A DNA stretch of 64,000 nucleotides from Pseudomonas helmanticensis (GCF_900182985.1 NZ_FXUY01000001.1:1-64000), one strand, 5' to 3'; counted from the stretch's first letter, positions 29,248-39,315 are shown. Notes: generated by a model not told the origin, from the letters alone. Translations and numbers: made by a program.

Positions 29248-30657
29248 TCAGCCCGCCGAGCGACTCATCCGAATACGCTTGCGCGCACTGCGCGTCAAGC
29301 GGATCGACAACATGAACGCCGCGCAGCTCAAACCAACGATCAAGCCCTGCCACAGGCCGCTCGGGCCGCGTGGCGCGCCGAGCCAATCGGTCAGGCCGAG
29401 GGCGTAACCCACCGGCAGGCCGATGCCCCAATACGCGAACAGGGTCAGGATCATCGTCACCCGAGTGTCCTGATAACCACGCAGCGCACCCGCGGCGGTA
29501 ACCTGAATCGCGTCAGAAAACTGGAACAGCGCCGAGTACACAATCAGCATCGCCGCAATGTGAATCACCGTCGGGTCAGCGGTATAGATCGCCGCAATCG
29601 GTTCACGCAGCAACAACATCATGCTTGCCGACAGGCAAGCGTAAGCCAGCGCAGTGCCCATGCCGACGCCGGCCGCAAAACGTGCCTCGCGCGGTTCTTC
29701 ACGGCCCAGTGCCTGACCGACGCGCACGGTCACTGCCATGCCCAGCGAATACGGAATCATGAACACCAGCGAGCTGACGTTCAGTGCAATCTGGTGCCCG
29801 GCGACCACGGTGGCGCCGAGGCTGCCGATCAGCAGAGCGATCACCGCGAAAATGCTCGACTCGGCAAACACCGCGATGCCAATCGGCAGGCCGATCGCCA
29901 GCAGCCGCTTGATCACCGCCCATTGTGGCCAGTCGAAACGGCTGAAAATCTCGCTCGAACGATAGGCCGGGGCCCAGCGCTCATAACCGGCCAGGCCCAG
30001 CGCCATCACCCACATGACGATCGCCGTGGCCCAACCGCAACCGACGCCGCCCATGGCCGGCACGCCGAAGTGGCCATAAATGAAGATGTAGTTCAGCGGA
30101 ATATTCAGCGCCAGACCGCACAGGCCCAGGACCATCGCCGGGCGGGTGCGGCCGATGCCGTCACTGGTGCAGCGCAGCACGTGATAGAACGCTACTGCCG
30201 GCAAGCCGCTGGCGATGCCGTGCAAGTACTGCATGCACGGGCCGATCAGTTCGGGATCGACCTTCATCAAGTGCAGCACCGGTTCGGCGGCGACCAGCAT
30301 CGCGGTCGCAATCAGACCGACCACCAGCGCCAGCCACAATGCCTGACGCACGATCGGGCCGATTTCGCTGTGGGTGCCGGCGCCGAAACGCTGGGCGACT
30401 TTCGGTGTGGTTGCCAGCAACGTGCCGGTCATCAACAGAAACACCGGCACCCAGATCGAGTTGCCCAGTGCCACTGCCGCAAGATCTTTTGGCCCGACGC
30501 GCCCGGCCATCACCGCATCGACGAAGCCCATGGCCGTGGTCGCCAGCTGCGCGATGATGATCGGCAGCGCGAGGGCGAGCAGGTTCTTGAACTCCAGTCG
30601 AATCCGCGCAGGGCGGGTCAGGGAGACGGCGACAGGTTGGTCAGTTACGGAATTCAC
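29248..30657 (-). CDS. MATE-family multidrug efflux pump (NorM/PmpM type)
   Basis: A 469-aa inner-membrane antiporter with about 12 helices. The N-terminal LALPIIIAQLATTAMGFVDA and VALGNSIWVPVFLLMTGTLL are typical of NorM proteins, which export cationic drugs and fluoroquinolones in exchange for Na+ or H+. The GTG at 30657 (read MNSVTDQP) is preferred from family starts; a GTG at 30672 would add five residues. There is no clear ribosome site for either. A REP pair lies on each side. Confidence 0.88.
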   Translation of the reverse strand: MNSVTDQPVAVSLTRPARIRLEFKNLLALALPIIIAQLATTAMGFVDAVMAGRVGPKDLAAVALGNSIWVPVFLLMTGTLLATTPKVAQRFGAGTHSEIGPIVRQALWLALVVGLIATAMLVAAEPVLHLMKVDPELIGPCMQYLHGIASGLPAVAFYHVLRCTSDGIGRTRPAMVLGLCGLALNIPLNYIFIYGHFGVPAMGGVGCGWATAIVMWVMALGLAGYERWAPAYRSSEIFSRFDWPQWAVIKRLLAIGLPIGIAVFAESSIFAVIALLIGSLGATVVAGHQIALNVSSLVFMIPYSLGMAVTVRVGQALGREEPREARFAAGVGMGTALAYACLSASMMLLLREPIAAIYTADPTVIHIAAMLIVYSALFQFSDAIQVTAAGALRGYQDTRVTMILTLFAYWGIGLPVGYALGLTDWLGAPRGPSGLWQGLIVGLSCAAFMLSIRLTRSARKRIRMSRSAG

Positions 30658-30751
30658 AGGCAAAGCGTCCACAGAGATTGATGCGCAGGGCGGCGCATTC
30701 TACGCCGCTGACGCCTTGGTCAGGAAAAATCCTCTGTTGCGGATTTGTAAT

Positions 30752-30836
30752 CTGGAGCTGCCGCCGGCTGCGATCTTTTTGCTGGTGATTGTTAAAAACA
30801 AGATCAAAAGATCGCAGCCTGCGGCACCTCCTACAG
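30752..30836. repeat. REP hairpin (GGAGCTGCCGCCGGCTGCGATC variant)
   Basis: A variant of the TGTAGGAGCTGCC family with an imperfect left arm, between the divergent MATE and pdxB genes. Because it sits in a divergent gap, it overlaps the promoter zone of at least one of them. Confidence 0.85.
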
Positions 30837-30867
30837 TTAGACTGCCGATTCGCCAAAGGAGCCCCCT

Positions 30868-32013
30868 ATGCTGATTGTTGCTGACGAAAATATCCCGCTG
30901 CTGGATGCTTTTTTTGCCGGTTTCGGCGAGATTCGCCGGGTGCCGGGCCGTTCCATCGACCGTGCGACGGTCGAGCAGGCCGACGTGTTGCTGGTGCGTT
31001 CGGTGACCAACGTCAACCGCGCATTGCTCGAAGGCAGCAAGGTGCGCTTTGTCGGGACCTGCACCATCGGTACTGATCATCTGGATCTCGACTATTTCAA
31101 CGAGGCGGGTATCACCTGGTCCAGCGCCCCCGGCTGCAACGCCCGAGGCGTGGTCGATTATGTGCTGGGCAGCCTGATGACCCTCGCTGAAATCGAGGGT
31201 GTCGATCTGCCCCAGCGTACTTTCGGCGTTGTCGGCGCCGGCGAAGTGGGCGGTCGACTGATCAAGGTTTTGAAGGGCCTGGGCTGGAACGTGAAAGTCT
31301 GCGATCCGCCGCGTCAGGCTGCCGAGGGCGGCGATTACGTCAGCCTCGAACAGATCATCGAGCAGTGTGATGTGATCAGTCTGCACACGCCGTTGACTCG
31401 CCACGGCGATGGCGCGACCTGGCATCTGTTCGATCAGCAGCGCTTGCAGCAACTCAAGCCCGGCGCGTGGCTGATCAACGCGGCGCGTGGTCCGGTAGTG
31501 GATAACGCCGCGCTGCGCAATGTGCTGCTGGAGCGTGAAGACCTGCAAGCAGTGCTCGATGTCTGGGAAGCCGAGCCGGAAGTCGATGTCGCACTGGCTG
31601 AACTCTGTGTGTTGGCGACCCCGCACATTGCCGGTTACAGCCTCGACGGCAAACAGCGCGGGACGGCGCAGATCTATCAGGCGTACTGCGAATTCATCGG
31701 GCAACCCGCGAGTATCCAGCTCAGTGACTTGCTGCCGGCGCCGTGGTTGTCGGCAGTTTCCCTGCATGCCGACAGCGATCCAGCCTGGGCGCTGGCGATG
31801 TTGTGCCGAGGCGTGTACGACCCGCGCCGCGACGATGCGGATTTTCGTCGCAGTCTTGTAGGCAATGTCGGCGAGCAGCGTGCGGCGTTCGATGTGTTGC
31901 GCAAGCAGTATCCGGTGCGTCGTGAGATTGAAGGACTGAAGGTGCGGATTGAAGTGGAGTCGCCGGCGTTGCAGCAGATTGTGGCGGCGCTGGGTGCAAT
32001 CGCAATCCCGTAA
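30868..32013 (+). CDS. pdxB: 4-phosphoerythronate dehydrogenase (pyridoxal phosphate synthesis)
   Basis: A 381-aa D-isomer-specific 2-hydroxyacid dehydrogenase. The NAD motif [12 protein letters not shown] is at about residues 118-129. Catalytic Arg, Glu and His are expected in [16 protein letters not shown] and TPHIAGYS. The ending matches the PdxB-specific dimerisation domain. It oxidises 4-phosphoerythronate in the DXP-dependent vitamin B6 pathway. AAAGGAG lies upstream of the ATG. Confidence 0.95.
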   Translation: MLIVADENIPLLDAFFAGFGEIRRVPGRSIDRATVEQADVLLVRSVTNVNRALLEGSKVRFVGTCTIGTDHLDLDYFNEAGITWSSAPGCNARGVVDYVLGSLMTLAEIEGVDLPQRTFGVVGAGEVGGRLIKVLKGLGWNVKVCDPPRQAAEGGDYVSLEQIIEQCDVISLHTPLTRHGDGATWHLFDQQRLQQLKPGAWLINAARGPVVDNAALRNVLLEREDLQAVLDVWEAEPEVDVALAELCVLATPHIAGYSLDGKQRGTAQIYQAYCEFIGQPASIQLSDLLPAPWLSAVSLHADSDPAWALAMLCRGVYDPRRDDADFRRSLVGNVGEQRAAFDVLRKQYPVRREIEGLKVRIEVESPALQQIVAALGAIAIP

Positions 32014-32024
32014 CCACACAACCC

Positions 32025-32114
32025 CGTGTAGGAGCTGCCGCAGGCTGCGGTCTTTTGATGTTGTTTTTTACAAGCAAGATCAAAAGATCGCAGCCTTCGG
32101 CAGCTCCTACACGG
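32025..32114. repeat. REP hairpin (TGTAGGAGCTGCCGCAGG type)
   Basis: CGTGTAGGAGCTGCCGCAGG and its inverted copy (one arm with CTTCGG in place of CTGCGG) directly after pdxB. Confidence 0.9.
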
Positions 32115-32135
32115 TTACTCGGCGAATTACGGACA

Positions 32136-32163
32136 GAAAAAACCCGGCCAAAAAGAGCCGGGT
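32136..32163 (-). terminator. Intrinsic terminator of the small leftward gene
   Basis: On the minus strand, ACCCGGC-TCTTTTTG-GCCGGGTTTTTT: a 7-bp stem with U-tract, 20 nt past the stop of the 59-aa gene. Confidence 0.88.
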
Positions 32164-32182
32164 CAGGAAGACGGTGGCTATA

Positions 32183-32362
32183 TCACTCTTGTTCGGCAGG
32201 CTTGACCAATCGCTTTTCCAGTTCGCGGCAAGCGTCCTGGATCATGTCTTCAGTGATCGGTACTTCGCGCCCATCCTTATCGATAATCGAGCAACCCAGA
32301 GTCTGGCCGGGCTTGGTGCGGATCACTTCAATCTTGTCATCGCTGCTGTGTTGCAAGGACAT
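32183..32362 (-). CDS. Small conserved hypothetical protein (59 aa)
   Basis: A soluble, charged 59-aa protein (MSLQHSSDDKIEVIR...LVKPAEQE). A short beta-like segment (KIEVIRTKPGQTLGCSIID) precedes a helix. The strong GAGGAG site 8 nt before the ATG at 32362 and its own terminator support a real gene. No domain family with known function is recognised. The 240 bp upstream, to the divergent ABC exporter, contain no other gene. Confidence 0.72.
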   Translation of the reverse strand: MSLQHSSDDKIEVIRTKPGQTLGCSIIDKDGREVPITEDMIQDACRELEKRLVKPAEQE

Positions 32363-32618
32363 GGCCTGTCTCCTCATCAGGTTGTACGCCTACGTTAAAA
32401 CCGCCACGTGACCGGGCTGTGACAACTCCCTGCGGTCTGTCGATGGTGGCAACTCCACTCAACCAGAAATGACCGCTCGTCTCAACCCGGACATTAGACC
32501 AATAGCAACTATGGCCTAGTCTTTGGGGGCATAGTTAACCTGACTCATTGTGATTTACAGAGTTCCACCCCATAGAAGGTTTACGCTAACCCTTTCATCA
32601 ACACGGATGTGTACCTGA

Positions 32619-34403
32619 ATGACCCCGAAGCTTTCCTCAAGGCACCGTCGCGCCTTGCGTCTGACCAGTCGATTTCTGGCCCCTTACCGCTGGCAAGTCA
32701 TCGGTGCGCTGCTGGCGTTGATCGTCACCGCTGCCGTCACTTTGTCGATGGGGCAGGGGATCAAGCTGCTGGTCGACCGCGGATTCATGACCCAGTCGCC
32801 GCACCAGCTCAACCAGAGCATCGGCATCTTCATGTTGATGGTGTTGGGCCTGGCGGTGGGCACGTTCGCGCGATTTTACTGGGTATCGTGGATTGGCGAG
32901 CGCTGCGTCGCGGATATTCGCCGCGAGGTGTTCAACCATCTGGTGTATCTGCACCCCGGCTTCTACGAGAACAACCGCAGTTCGGAGATTCAGTCGCGGC
33001 TGACGGCCGATACCACCTTGCTGCAATCGGTGATCGGCTCGTCGCTGTCGATGTTCCTGCGCAATCTGTTGATGGTCATCGGCGGCGTCATTCTGCTGTT
33101 CGTCACCAATGCCAAACTCACCAGCATCGTGGTGATTGCCTTGCCGTTCGTGGTCGCCCCGATCCTGATTTTCGGCCGGCGGGTGCGCAATCTTTCGCGG
33201 TTGAGCCAGGATCGGGTCGCCGATATCGGCAGCTATGTCTCCGAAACCCTTGGCCAGATCAAAACCGTGCAGGCCTACAACCATCAGGTGCAGGATGAGC
33301 GACGTTTTGCGGCAACGGTCGAGGAGGCTTTCGACACCGCGCGCAAACGCATCTTCCAGCGCTCGTGGATGATCACCATGGTGATTGTGCTGGTACTGGG
33401 CGCCGTGGCGGTGATGTTGTGGGTCGGCGGCATGGACGTGATCGCCGGGCGCATCACCGGGGGTGAACTGGCTGCGTTTGTCTTTTACAGCCTCATCGTC
33501 GGCAGCGCCATTGGCACCTTGAGCGAGGTCATCGGCGAATTGCAGCGTGCTGCAGGCGCGGCGGAGCGAATTGCGGAGCTGCTTGGTTCGCAAAATATCA
33601 TCCAGCCGCCAAGCACGGGGCTGATGACCCTGCCGGAGCGCGTCAGAGGTGAACTGCAATTGCAGGATGTGCGCTTCTCCTATCCATCGCGCCCGGAAAG
33701 CTATGCGGTAAACGGCCTGAATCTGACCATCAGGCCCGGTGAAACACTGGCATTGGTGGGGCCGTCCGGCGCTGGCAAGTCCACAGTCTATGATCTGTTG
33801 CTGCGTTTTTACGACCCGCAGGAAGGGCAGATTCTCATTGATGGAGTGCCGCTGACCCGCCTCGATCCGCTGGATCTGCGCCGCCACTTTGCGTTGGTAT
33901 CACAATCGCCGGCGCTGTTTTTCGGCAGCGTTGAAGAGAATATTCGCTACGGCAATCCAGAGGCGACGCTGGCGCAAGTGATGGACGCCGCGAAAATTGC
34001 GCATGCCCACGACTTCATCGAAAAAATGCCCAACGGCTACCAGACTCATCTGGGCGACGGCGGCCTGGGACTCTCGGGCGGCCAGCGCCAACGCCTGGCG
34101 ATAGCTCGCGCGTTGCTGGTTGACGCACCGATCCTGCTGCTCGACGAAGCCACCAGCGCCCTCGATGCACAGAGCGAACACCTGATTCAGGAAGCCCTGC
34201 CGAGCCTGATGCAGAACCGCACCACGCTGGTGATTGCACATCGTCTGGCCACGGTGAAAAACGCCGACCGCATCGCGGTGATGGATCAGGGCCAACTCGT
34301 CGCGATTGGCACCCATCAGGAACTGATTGCGAGCAATCCGCTGTATGCGCGGCTGGCGGCGTTGCAGTTCAATGATGGCAAAGTCACGGCTGATCAACAC
34401 TGA
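32619..34403 (+). CDS. ABC transporter, fused permease-ATPase (MsbA-like exporter)
   Basis: A 594-aa half-transporter. Six membrane helices lie in residues 1-320. The ATPase domain has Walker A GPSGAGKST (about 384-392), signature LSGGQRQRLAIARALL and Walker B LLLDEATSALD. It resembles the MsbA/lipid or multidrug exporter group; the substrate is unknown. It is not part of the lipid A or qhp systems by position. It ends before a REP-enclosed terminator. Confidence 0.85.
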   Translation: MTPKLSSRHRRALRLTSRFLAPYRWQVIGALLALIVTAAVTLSMGQGIKLLVDRGFMTQSPHQLNQSIGIFMLMVLGLAVGTFARFYWVSWIGERCVADIRREVFNHLVYLHPGFYENNRSSEIQSRLTADTTLLQSVIGSSLSMFLRNLLMVIGGVILLFVTNAKLTSIVVIALPFVVAPILIFGRRVRNLSRLSQDRVADIGSYVSETLGQIKTVQAYNHQVQDERRFAATVEEAFDTARKRIFQRSWMITMVIVLVLGAVAVMLWVGGMDVIAGRITGGELAAFVFYSLIVGSAIGTLSEVIGELQRAAGAAERIAELLGSQNIIQPPSTGLMTLPERVRGELQLQDVRFSYPSRPESYAVNGLNLTIRPGETLALVGPSGAGKSTVYDLLLRFYDPQEGQILIDGVPLTRLDPLDLRRHFALVSQSPALFFGSVEENIRYGNPEATLAQVMDAAKIAHAHDFIEKMPNGYQTHLGDGGLGLSGGQRQRLAIARALLVDAPILLLDEATSALDAQSEHLIQEALPSLMQNRTTLVIAHRLATVKNADRIAVMDQGQLVAIGTHQELIASNPLYARLAALQFNDGKVTADQH

Positions 34404-34457
34404 TGGGCAGTGCTCGCATCGGGCATGAGTCGCTAGCGGTCGCTCAGCTATAGGCAC

Positions 34458-34566
34458 CTGTAGGAACTGCCGAAGGCTGCGATCTTTTGATCTAAAAATG
34501 CCCGCATGAAAATGCGGGCATTTTATTTGGAGCAAGATCAAAAGATCGCAGCCGGCGGCAGCTCCA
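34458..34566. repeat. REP arms enclosing a terminator
   Basis: The left arm CCTGTAGGAACTGCCGAAGG and the inverted right arm (GATCGCAGCCGGCGGCAGCT) of the TGTAGGAGCTGCC family are separated by a complete intrinsic terminator. The whole unit lies between the converging ABC exporter and slt. Confidence 0.85.
34495..34524. terminator. Bidirectional terminator inside the REP element
   Basis: AAAATGCCCGCAT-GAA-AATGCGGGCATTTT has A and T tracts on both sides, so it can end transcription from the ABC exporter (rightward) and from slt (leftward). Confidence 0.88.
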
Positions 34567-34568
34567 GG

Positions 34569-36497
34569 TCATTGGTCGTCGAAGTAGCGCTCATGCCAAT
34601 CCACCAGCGGTTGCGGCGAGTTGAGTTTCTGGCCGTAGATCACCGAATACGACAGCACGTTCTGCACGTACTGACGGGTTTCGTCGAACGGGATGCTTTC
34701 TACCCACACGTCGAAGCTCAGGTGATCGGCGCCACGTAGCCATTGGCGCACGCGACCGGGGCCAGCGTTGTAGGCGGCGGAGGCGAGGACGCGGTTGCCG
34801 TTGAACTGGCTGTGCACCTGGCTCAGGTAAGCGGCGCCGAGCTGGATGTTCTTGTCCGGATCGAGCACTTGTTGTGGCGAGGCCAGTGGAATGCTGAACT
34901 TGCGTGCGGTTTCCTTGGCGGTGCCGGGCATCAGTTGCATCAGGCCGCTGGCGCCGACGCCGGAGCGGGCATCGTCCATGAAGGCGCTTTCCTGACGGGT
35001 GATGGCAAACACCCAGCTCGAGTGCAGGCCGCGAACCTTGGCTTCACGCACGAGGGTGTCGCGGTGGGCCATCGGGAAACGAATATCCAGGTCGTCCCAA
35101 TACTGCGCCTGGCTAATGGTGCGGATCGCCGGGAAGTACCATTTCAGTTCGTAGGCCAGTTTGGCTTGGGCGACCATTTCGTCGCGGTTGAAATGCCGGC
35201 TGACGTGATACCACTCGCGGCGACCGTCGACGATCTGCCCGCGCGCATGGAATTCCAGCGCACGACGTACGCCCGGTGTGTTACGCACTTTGTTGATAGT
35301 TGCCTGGCTGAGTACCAGCGGTCTGTTCACCAGCGAGTAAGGCGACTGGGAACGGTCGGCAGCGAGAAAGCCGTAGAAATCACGTTCGCGCGCAAGGCTC
35401 TTGTACAGCGTCTGCGCTTCCGGGTTCTGCGGTTGTGCCAGTTCGAGGCTGCGCGCCTGCCAGTAGCGCCAACGGTTGGTGGTGGCGAGGTCTTGCGGCA
35501 GACGTTTGGTCAGTTGATAAGCGTCGTCCCAACGGGCCAGACGCAACAACAGGCGCAGGCGCCATTCGGAAACCGTGTTATCACGCAGCTCCGGGTCGTA
35601 TTTGGTCATCACGTCCAGCGCGCGGCTGTCGAAACGCCGAGCCAGAGTCAGGCCGATTTCCCGGGCGATCGCGACTTTCTCATCGCGGGAGAAATGCATG
35701 CTGCTGGCGTAACCGTCGAGCAGGGCCATGGCCTTGTCCGGATCCTGACGGGCGAGGCGGCGCAGGCCGAGGCTGACCACGTCGGACATCGGCTCATCCG
35801 CCGGAGTGAAGCGCGACGGTTGGTTGAGCAGTTCAGGTTTCTGTGCGACATCGACCAGCAACCGACCACGCGGGGCGAGGGTGGTCAGGCCGTTGACCAG
35901 GCTGTTGGCCAGCGGATAGTTGCGCGCCTGAGCGGCGAGTTTGGTGCGCTCCCAGCGTTTCTGTTCGGTGAGCTGGCCATCAGCGGCCCAAATGCCGAAC
36001 AGCGCGTCACACGCGGCGGGCTGCGATTTACCGGTCAGCCAGAGCTTTTCGGTGTTGGCGTAACCCTCGGCTTTCTTGTCGTGGGTGATCTGGTATTGCG
36101 CATTCAGGCAGTCCAGTTCGGTGAAGTTGAGTTTCGGGTCGTAATACTTGACGAAAGTTGCCCAGTCGCCACGGTCGGCGAGCCAGCGCAACCAGCGCAG
36201 CTTCATCCAGTTGGCTTGGGGCAGGTCACCGTGTTCGGCGAGAAATTTCTCGATTTCCGGGTTGCTCGCGGACTTCAGGCGCGCGGTCAGCTCGTCGTAA
36301 GCCAGGTACGGCTCCAGCGGATAATCGGCCAAGGCCTGGCTGTAACGGAAATACGGGCCGGTATCGCCTTTGGCCAGCGCGCGCTTGGCCTCATCGTAAT
36401 ACTGGCGTTGGGTGGACAGGTCCACCGCCTGGGCGGATTGAACGGCAGCGGCGGTAAGTAGCAAACAGGACAAAACACTGAAAAGGCGACTGCGCAT
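34569..36497 (-). CDS. slt: Soluble lytic murein transglycosylase
   Basis: A 642-aa periplasmic enzyme that cleaves peptidoglycan with 1,6-anhydro product. A signal peptide (about residues 1-25) is followed by a long helical superhelix domain (to about 470) and a C-terminal SLT domain. The catalytic Glu503 is in ITRQESAF, followed by GASGLMQLMPGTA and AYNAGPGRV. The start at 36497 (MRSRLFSVL) has GGA 6 nt upstream and gives a normal signal; a start at 36521 would add eight residues. Convergent with the ABC exporter. Confidence 0.94.
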   Translation of the reverse strand: MRSRLFSVLSCLLLTAAAVQSAQAVDLSTQRQYYDEAKRALAKGDTGPYFRYSQALADYPLEPYLAYDELTARLKSASNPEIEKFLAEHGDLPQANWMKLRWLRWLADRGDWATFVKYYDPKLNFTELDCLNAQYQITHDKKAEGYANTEKLWLTGKSQPAACDALFGIWAADGQLTEQKRWERTKLAAQARNYPLANSLVNGLTTLAPRGRLLVDVAQKPELLNQPSRFTPADEPMSDVVSLGLRRLARQDPDKAMALLDGYASSMHFSRDEKVAIAREIGLTLARRFDSRALDVMTKYDPELRDNTVSEWRLRLLLRLARWDDAYQLTKRLPQDLATTNRWRYWQARSLELAQPQNPEAQTLYKSLARERDFYGFLAADRSQSPYSLVNRPLVLSQATINKVRNTPGVRRALEFHARGQIVDGRREWYHVSRHFNRDEMVAQAKLAYELKWYFPAIRTISQAQYWDDLDIRFPMAHRDTLVREAKVRGLHSSWVFAITRQESAFMDDARSGVGASGLMQLMPGTAKETARKFSIPLASPQQVLDPDKNIQLGAAYLSQVHSQFNGNRVLASAAYNAGPGRVRQWLRGADHLSFDVWVESIPFDETRQYVQNVLSYSVIYGQKLNSPQPLVDWHERYFDDQ

Positions 36498-36711
36498 GAG
36501 ACATCCGGGCAGAGAAATCATGACAAGTACCGACCTCGGTCAGCACTGAATTGTCTGTAGCTTAGCCTTTTGCCAGCAAGGGGCGAAAGCTTTGCCGGCC
36601 TTGCAGCACAAGTTCGCAACAAATGTTGTGCAGAGTGCTTCGACAGACAAATTGCCGGCCTGCTCAAGCCCTAACTCAGGTAGAATGCGCGCCCGGTTTT
36701 TGGAGAAGCTC

Positions 36712-38634
36712 ATGACCCTGCTCAAATTCAGCGATGTGTCCCTTGCGTTCGGCGCTATGCCGTTGTTGGACAAGGTGTCCTGGCAGATCGCCCGTGGTGA
36801 GCGGGTGTGCATCATCGGCCGCAACGGCACTGGCAAGTCCAGCATGATGAAACTGGTCAAGGGCGACCAGAAGCCCGATGACGGCTCGGTGTGGCGTGCC
36901 CCCGGTCTGAAAATCGGCGAGCTGCCGCAGGAATTGCCAGTGGCCGACGATCGGACGGTGTTCGACGTGGTCGCTGAAGGCCTTGATGGTGTAGGCGCGT
37001 TGCTCGCCGAGTACCATCACCTGGCGCAGAACTGCGTCACTGAAGAAGACCTGAACAAGCTGATGCACGTTCAGCAAGACCTCGAAGCCCGTGACGGCTG
37101 GCGCTTGCAGACTCTGGTCGACAGCACCCTGAGCCGCCTGCAACTGCCGGCCGACAAGACCCTCGCCCAGTTGTCTGGCGGCTGGCGTCGTCGCGTGCTG
37201 CTGGCGCAGGCGCTGGTGTCCGAGCCGGATCTGCTGCTGCTCGACGAACCAACCAACCACCTGGACATCGGTGCGATTGCCTGGCTCGAAGAAGCGCTGA
37301 AAGATTTCCAGGGCGCTGTGCTGTTCATCACGCACGACCGTTCCTTCCTGCAAAACCTTGCCACGCGCATCCTCGAACTGGACCGCGGCGGCCTGATCGA
37401 CTGGAACGGCGACTACGCCAGTTTCCTCGTGCACAAAGAAGCTGCGCTGGCCGCTGAAGAAACCGCCAACGCGCTGTTCGACAAGAAACTGGCCCAGGAA
37501 GAAGTCTGGATTCGCCAGGGCATCAAGGCGCGCCGTACCCGTAACGAAGGCCGCGTCCGTGCGCTGAAAGCCCTGCGCGTTGAGCGTAGCGAGCGTCGCG
37601 AGCGTACCGGCAAAGCCAACATTCAGCTGGACACAGCCGACAAGTCCGGCAAGCAGGTGATGGTGCTCGAGAACGTGAGTTTCGCTCACCCGGGCGGCCC
37701 GTTCCTGATCAAGGATTTCTCGATGGTGCTGACGCGCGGTGACCGTATTGGTCTGCTCGGCGCTAACGGTACCGGCAAGACCACTCTGCTGAAACTGATG
37801 CTCAGCGGTCTGCAACCGACCAGCGGCAAAGTGGAAGAGGGCACGCGCATCGACGTGGCCTACTTCGACCAGTTACGTCATCAGCTCGATCTGGAAAAAA
37901 CCGTGATCGATAACGTCGCCGAAGGTCGCGACTTCATCGATATCGACGGCCAGAGCCGCCACGTCCTCAGCTACCTCGGCGACTTCCTGTTCAGCCCGCA
38001 GCGTGCCCGCACGCCGGTCAAGGCGCTGTCGGGTGGTGAGCGTGCGCGTCTGTTGCTGGCCAAGTTGTTCAGCAAGCCAGCAAACCTGCTGGTCCTCGAC
38101 GAACCGACCAACGACCTCGACGTGGAAACGCTGGAGTTGCTTGAAGAAGTGCTGCTGACTTTCAACGGCACTGTGCTGATGGTCAGTCACGACCGGGCAT
38201 TCCTCGACAACGTGGTGACCAGCACGCTGGTCTTCGAAGGCGAAGGCAAGGTCCGTGAGTACGTCGGCGGCTATCAGGACTGGATCCGCCAGGGCGGTTC
38301 GCCGCGCCTGCTGGGCGTGACTGAAAGCAAATCCGGTAAAGCAGACCTGAATTCGGCTGTAGTGACCGCTGAGCCGGCTGTGGTGGCTGAACCTGCCGTT
38401 GCCGCCCCGGCGGCCAAAAAGAAGCTGAGCTACAAGCTGCAGCGCGAGCTGGAAGCGTTGCCGGGTGACATCGATGCCAAGGAACAGCAGATCGCTGCCG
38501 TGGAAGCCGAAATGGCTGACGCCGGCTTCTATCAGCGTCCAGCGGCTGAGACTGCCAAGGTGATTGCATCGCTTGAGCAGTTGCAGGCTGAACTGGATGT
38601 TTTGATGGAGCGTTGGGCTGAGCTGGATGCCTGA
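36712..38634 (+). CDS. uup: ABC-F family ATPase Uup
   Basis: A 640-aa soluble protein with two ATPase domains. Domain 1 has Walker A GRNGTGKSS and signature LSGGWRRRVLLAQAL. Domain 2 has GANGTGKTT and LSGGERARLLLAKL. The C-terminal coiled coil (about residues 565-640, KLSYKLQRELEALPGDIDA) is typical of Uup, which acts on ribosomes and affects transposon excision. The start at 36712 has TGGAG upstream. A strong terminator follows. Confidence 0.93.
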   Translation: MTLLKFSDVSLAFGAMPLLDKVSWQIARGERVCIIGRNGTGKSSMMKLVKGDQKPDDGSVWRAPGLKIGELPQELPVADDRTVFDVVAEGLDGVGALLAEYHHLAQNCVTEEDLNKLMHVQQDLEARDGWRLQTLVDSTLSRLQLPADKTLAQLSGGWRRRVLLAQALVSEPDLLLLDEPTNHLDIGAIAWLEEALKDFQGAVLFITHDRSFLQNLATRILELDRGGLIDWNGDYASFLVHKEAALAAEETANALFDKKLAQEEVWIRQGIKARRTRNEGRVRALKALRVERSERRERTGKANIQLDTADKSGKQVMVLENVSFAHPGGPFLIKDFSMVLTRGDRIGLLGANGTGKTTLLKLMLSGLQPTSGKVEEGTRIDVAYFDQLRHQLDLEKTVIDNVAEGRDFIDIDGQSRHVLSYLGDFLFSPQRARTPVKALSGGERARLLLAKLFSKPANLLVLDEPTNDLDVETLELLEEVLLTFNGTVLMVSHDRAFLDNVVTSTLVFEGEGKVREYVGGYQDWIRQGGSPRLLGVTESKSGKADLNSAVVTAEPAVVAEPAVAAPAAKKKLSYKLQRELEALPGDIDAKEQQIAAVEAEMADAGFYQRPAAETAKVIASLEQLQAELDVLMERWAELDA

Positions 38635-38646
38635 TTGATCCGGCAA

Positions 38647-38687
38647 TAAAAAAGCCCGGCCTCATTTGCGTGAGGCCGGGCTTTTTG
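38647..38687 (+). terminator. Intrinsic terminator after uup
   Basis: AAAAAGCCCGGCCTCA-TTTGCG-TGAGGCCGGGCTTTTT: an 11-bp GC-rich stem with a U-tract. It also works in reverse for the convergent uspA gene. Confidence 0.93.
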
Positions 38688-38769
38688 TAGGAGCTGCCGA
38701 AGGCTGCGATATTTTGACTTTGTTTTAAAAGAACAAGATCAAAAGATCGCAGCCTTCGGCAGCTCCTAC
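38686..38769. repeat. REP hairpin (TGTAGGAGCTGCCGAAGG type)
   Basis: TGTAGGAGCTGCCGAAGGCT and its inverted copy start immediately at the end of the uup terminator, between converging uup and uspA. Confidence 0.9.
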
Positions 38770-38774
38770 GCGGG

Positions 38775-39212
38775 TTAGCGTTTGACCAGGTGGACAGCGA
38801 GCACATCGCACGGCGCGCCGTGCAGTACGTCATTGGCAGTCGAGCCGAGCAACAGCGCCAGACCATGACGACCATGGCTGCCAACCACAATCAGATCGCA
38901 TTGCTGTTCTTTGGCGAAGTGATGGATTTCCTGACGTGGCTGGCCGTAGGTCAGGTGGCAGTTGGCGCCTTCGAGCTCGGAGTACTTGAGCTTCAGACGC
39001 TCCAGGCGTTCCTTGGCCTGATCGAACTGCTGTTGTTGCAGTTGTGACAGATCCATCGGCACGTCGCCGCCGAACGCCATGGCCATCGGCTCGACGATAT
39101 GCACCAGCGACAGCTTGGCGCCGTTGCTCACCGACAGCTCTCGGGCGCGGTGTATGACAGGGTCGCACTCTTCGGTCAGATCTACAGCGACCAGGATGTG
39201 GTGGTAGGGCAT
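38775..39212 (-). CDS. uspA: Universal stress protein (UspA family)
   Basis: A 145-aa single-domain protein. It starts HILVAVDLTEE, as in Usp proteins. The nucleotide-binding GSHGRHGLALLLGSTANDVL (G-2x-G-9x-G-S/T) is present, so it may bind ATP. It is a cytoplasmic stress survival factor by family. GAGGAG lies upstream of the ATG at 39212. Confidence 0.92.
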   Translation of the reverse strand: MPYHHILVAVDLTEECDPVIHRARELSVSNGAKLSLVHIVEPMAMAFGGDVPMDLSQLQQQQFDQAKERLERLKLKYSELEGANCHLTYGQPRQEIHHFAKEQQCDLIVVGSHGRHGLALLLGSTANDVLHGAPCDVLAVHLVKR

Positions 39213-39315
39213 GAGGTGCTCCTCGTGACGGTTCAATATTGGTAAGTATGGCTGGTTTCAAGCGCATTGGTTCCAAAGTGACACAATGCGCTCATCAAAA
39301 AACGGGAGTACTGAT

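Noticed and set aside
32378..32618. Regulatory RNA or promoter between the 59-aa gene and the ABC exporter
   Set aside because: No terminator, conserved hairpin or clear -35/-10 was found in these 240 bp; nothing can be supported.
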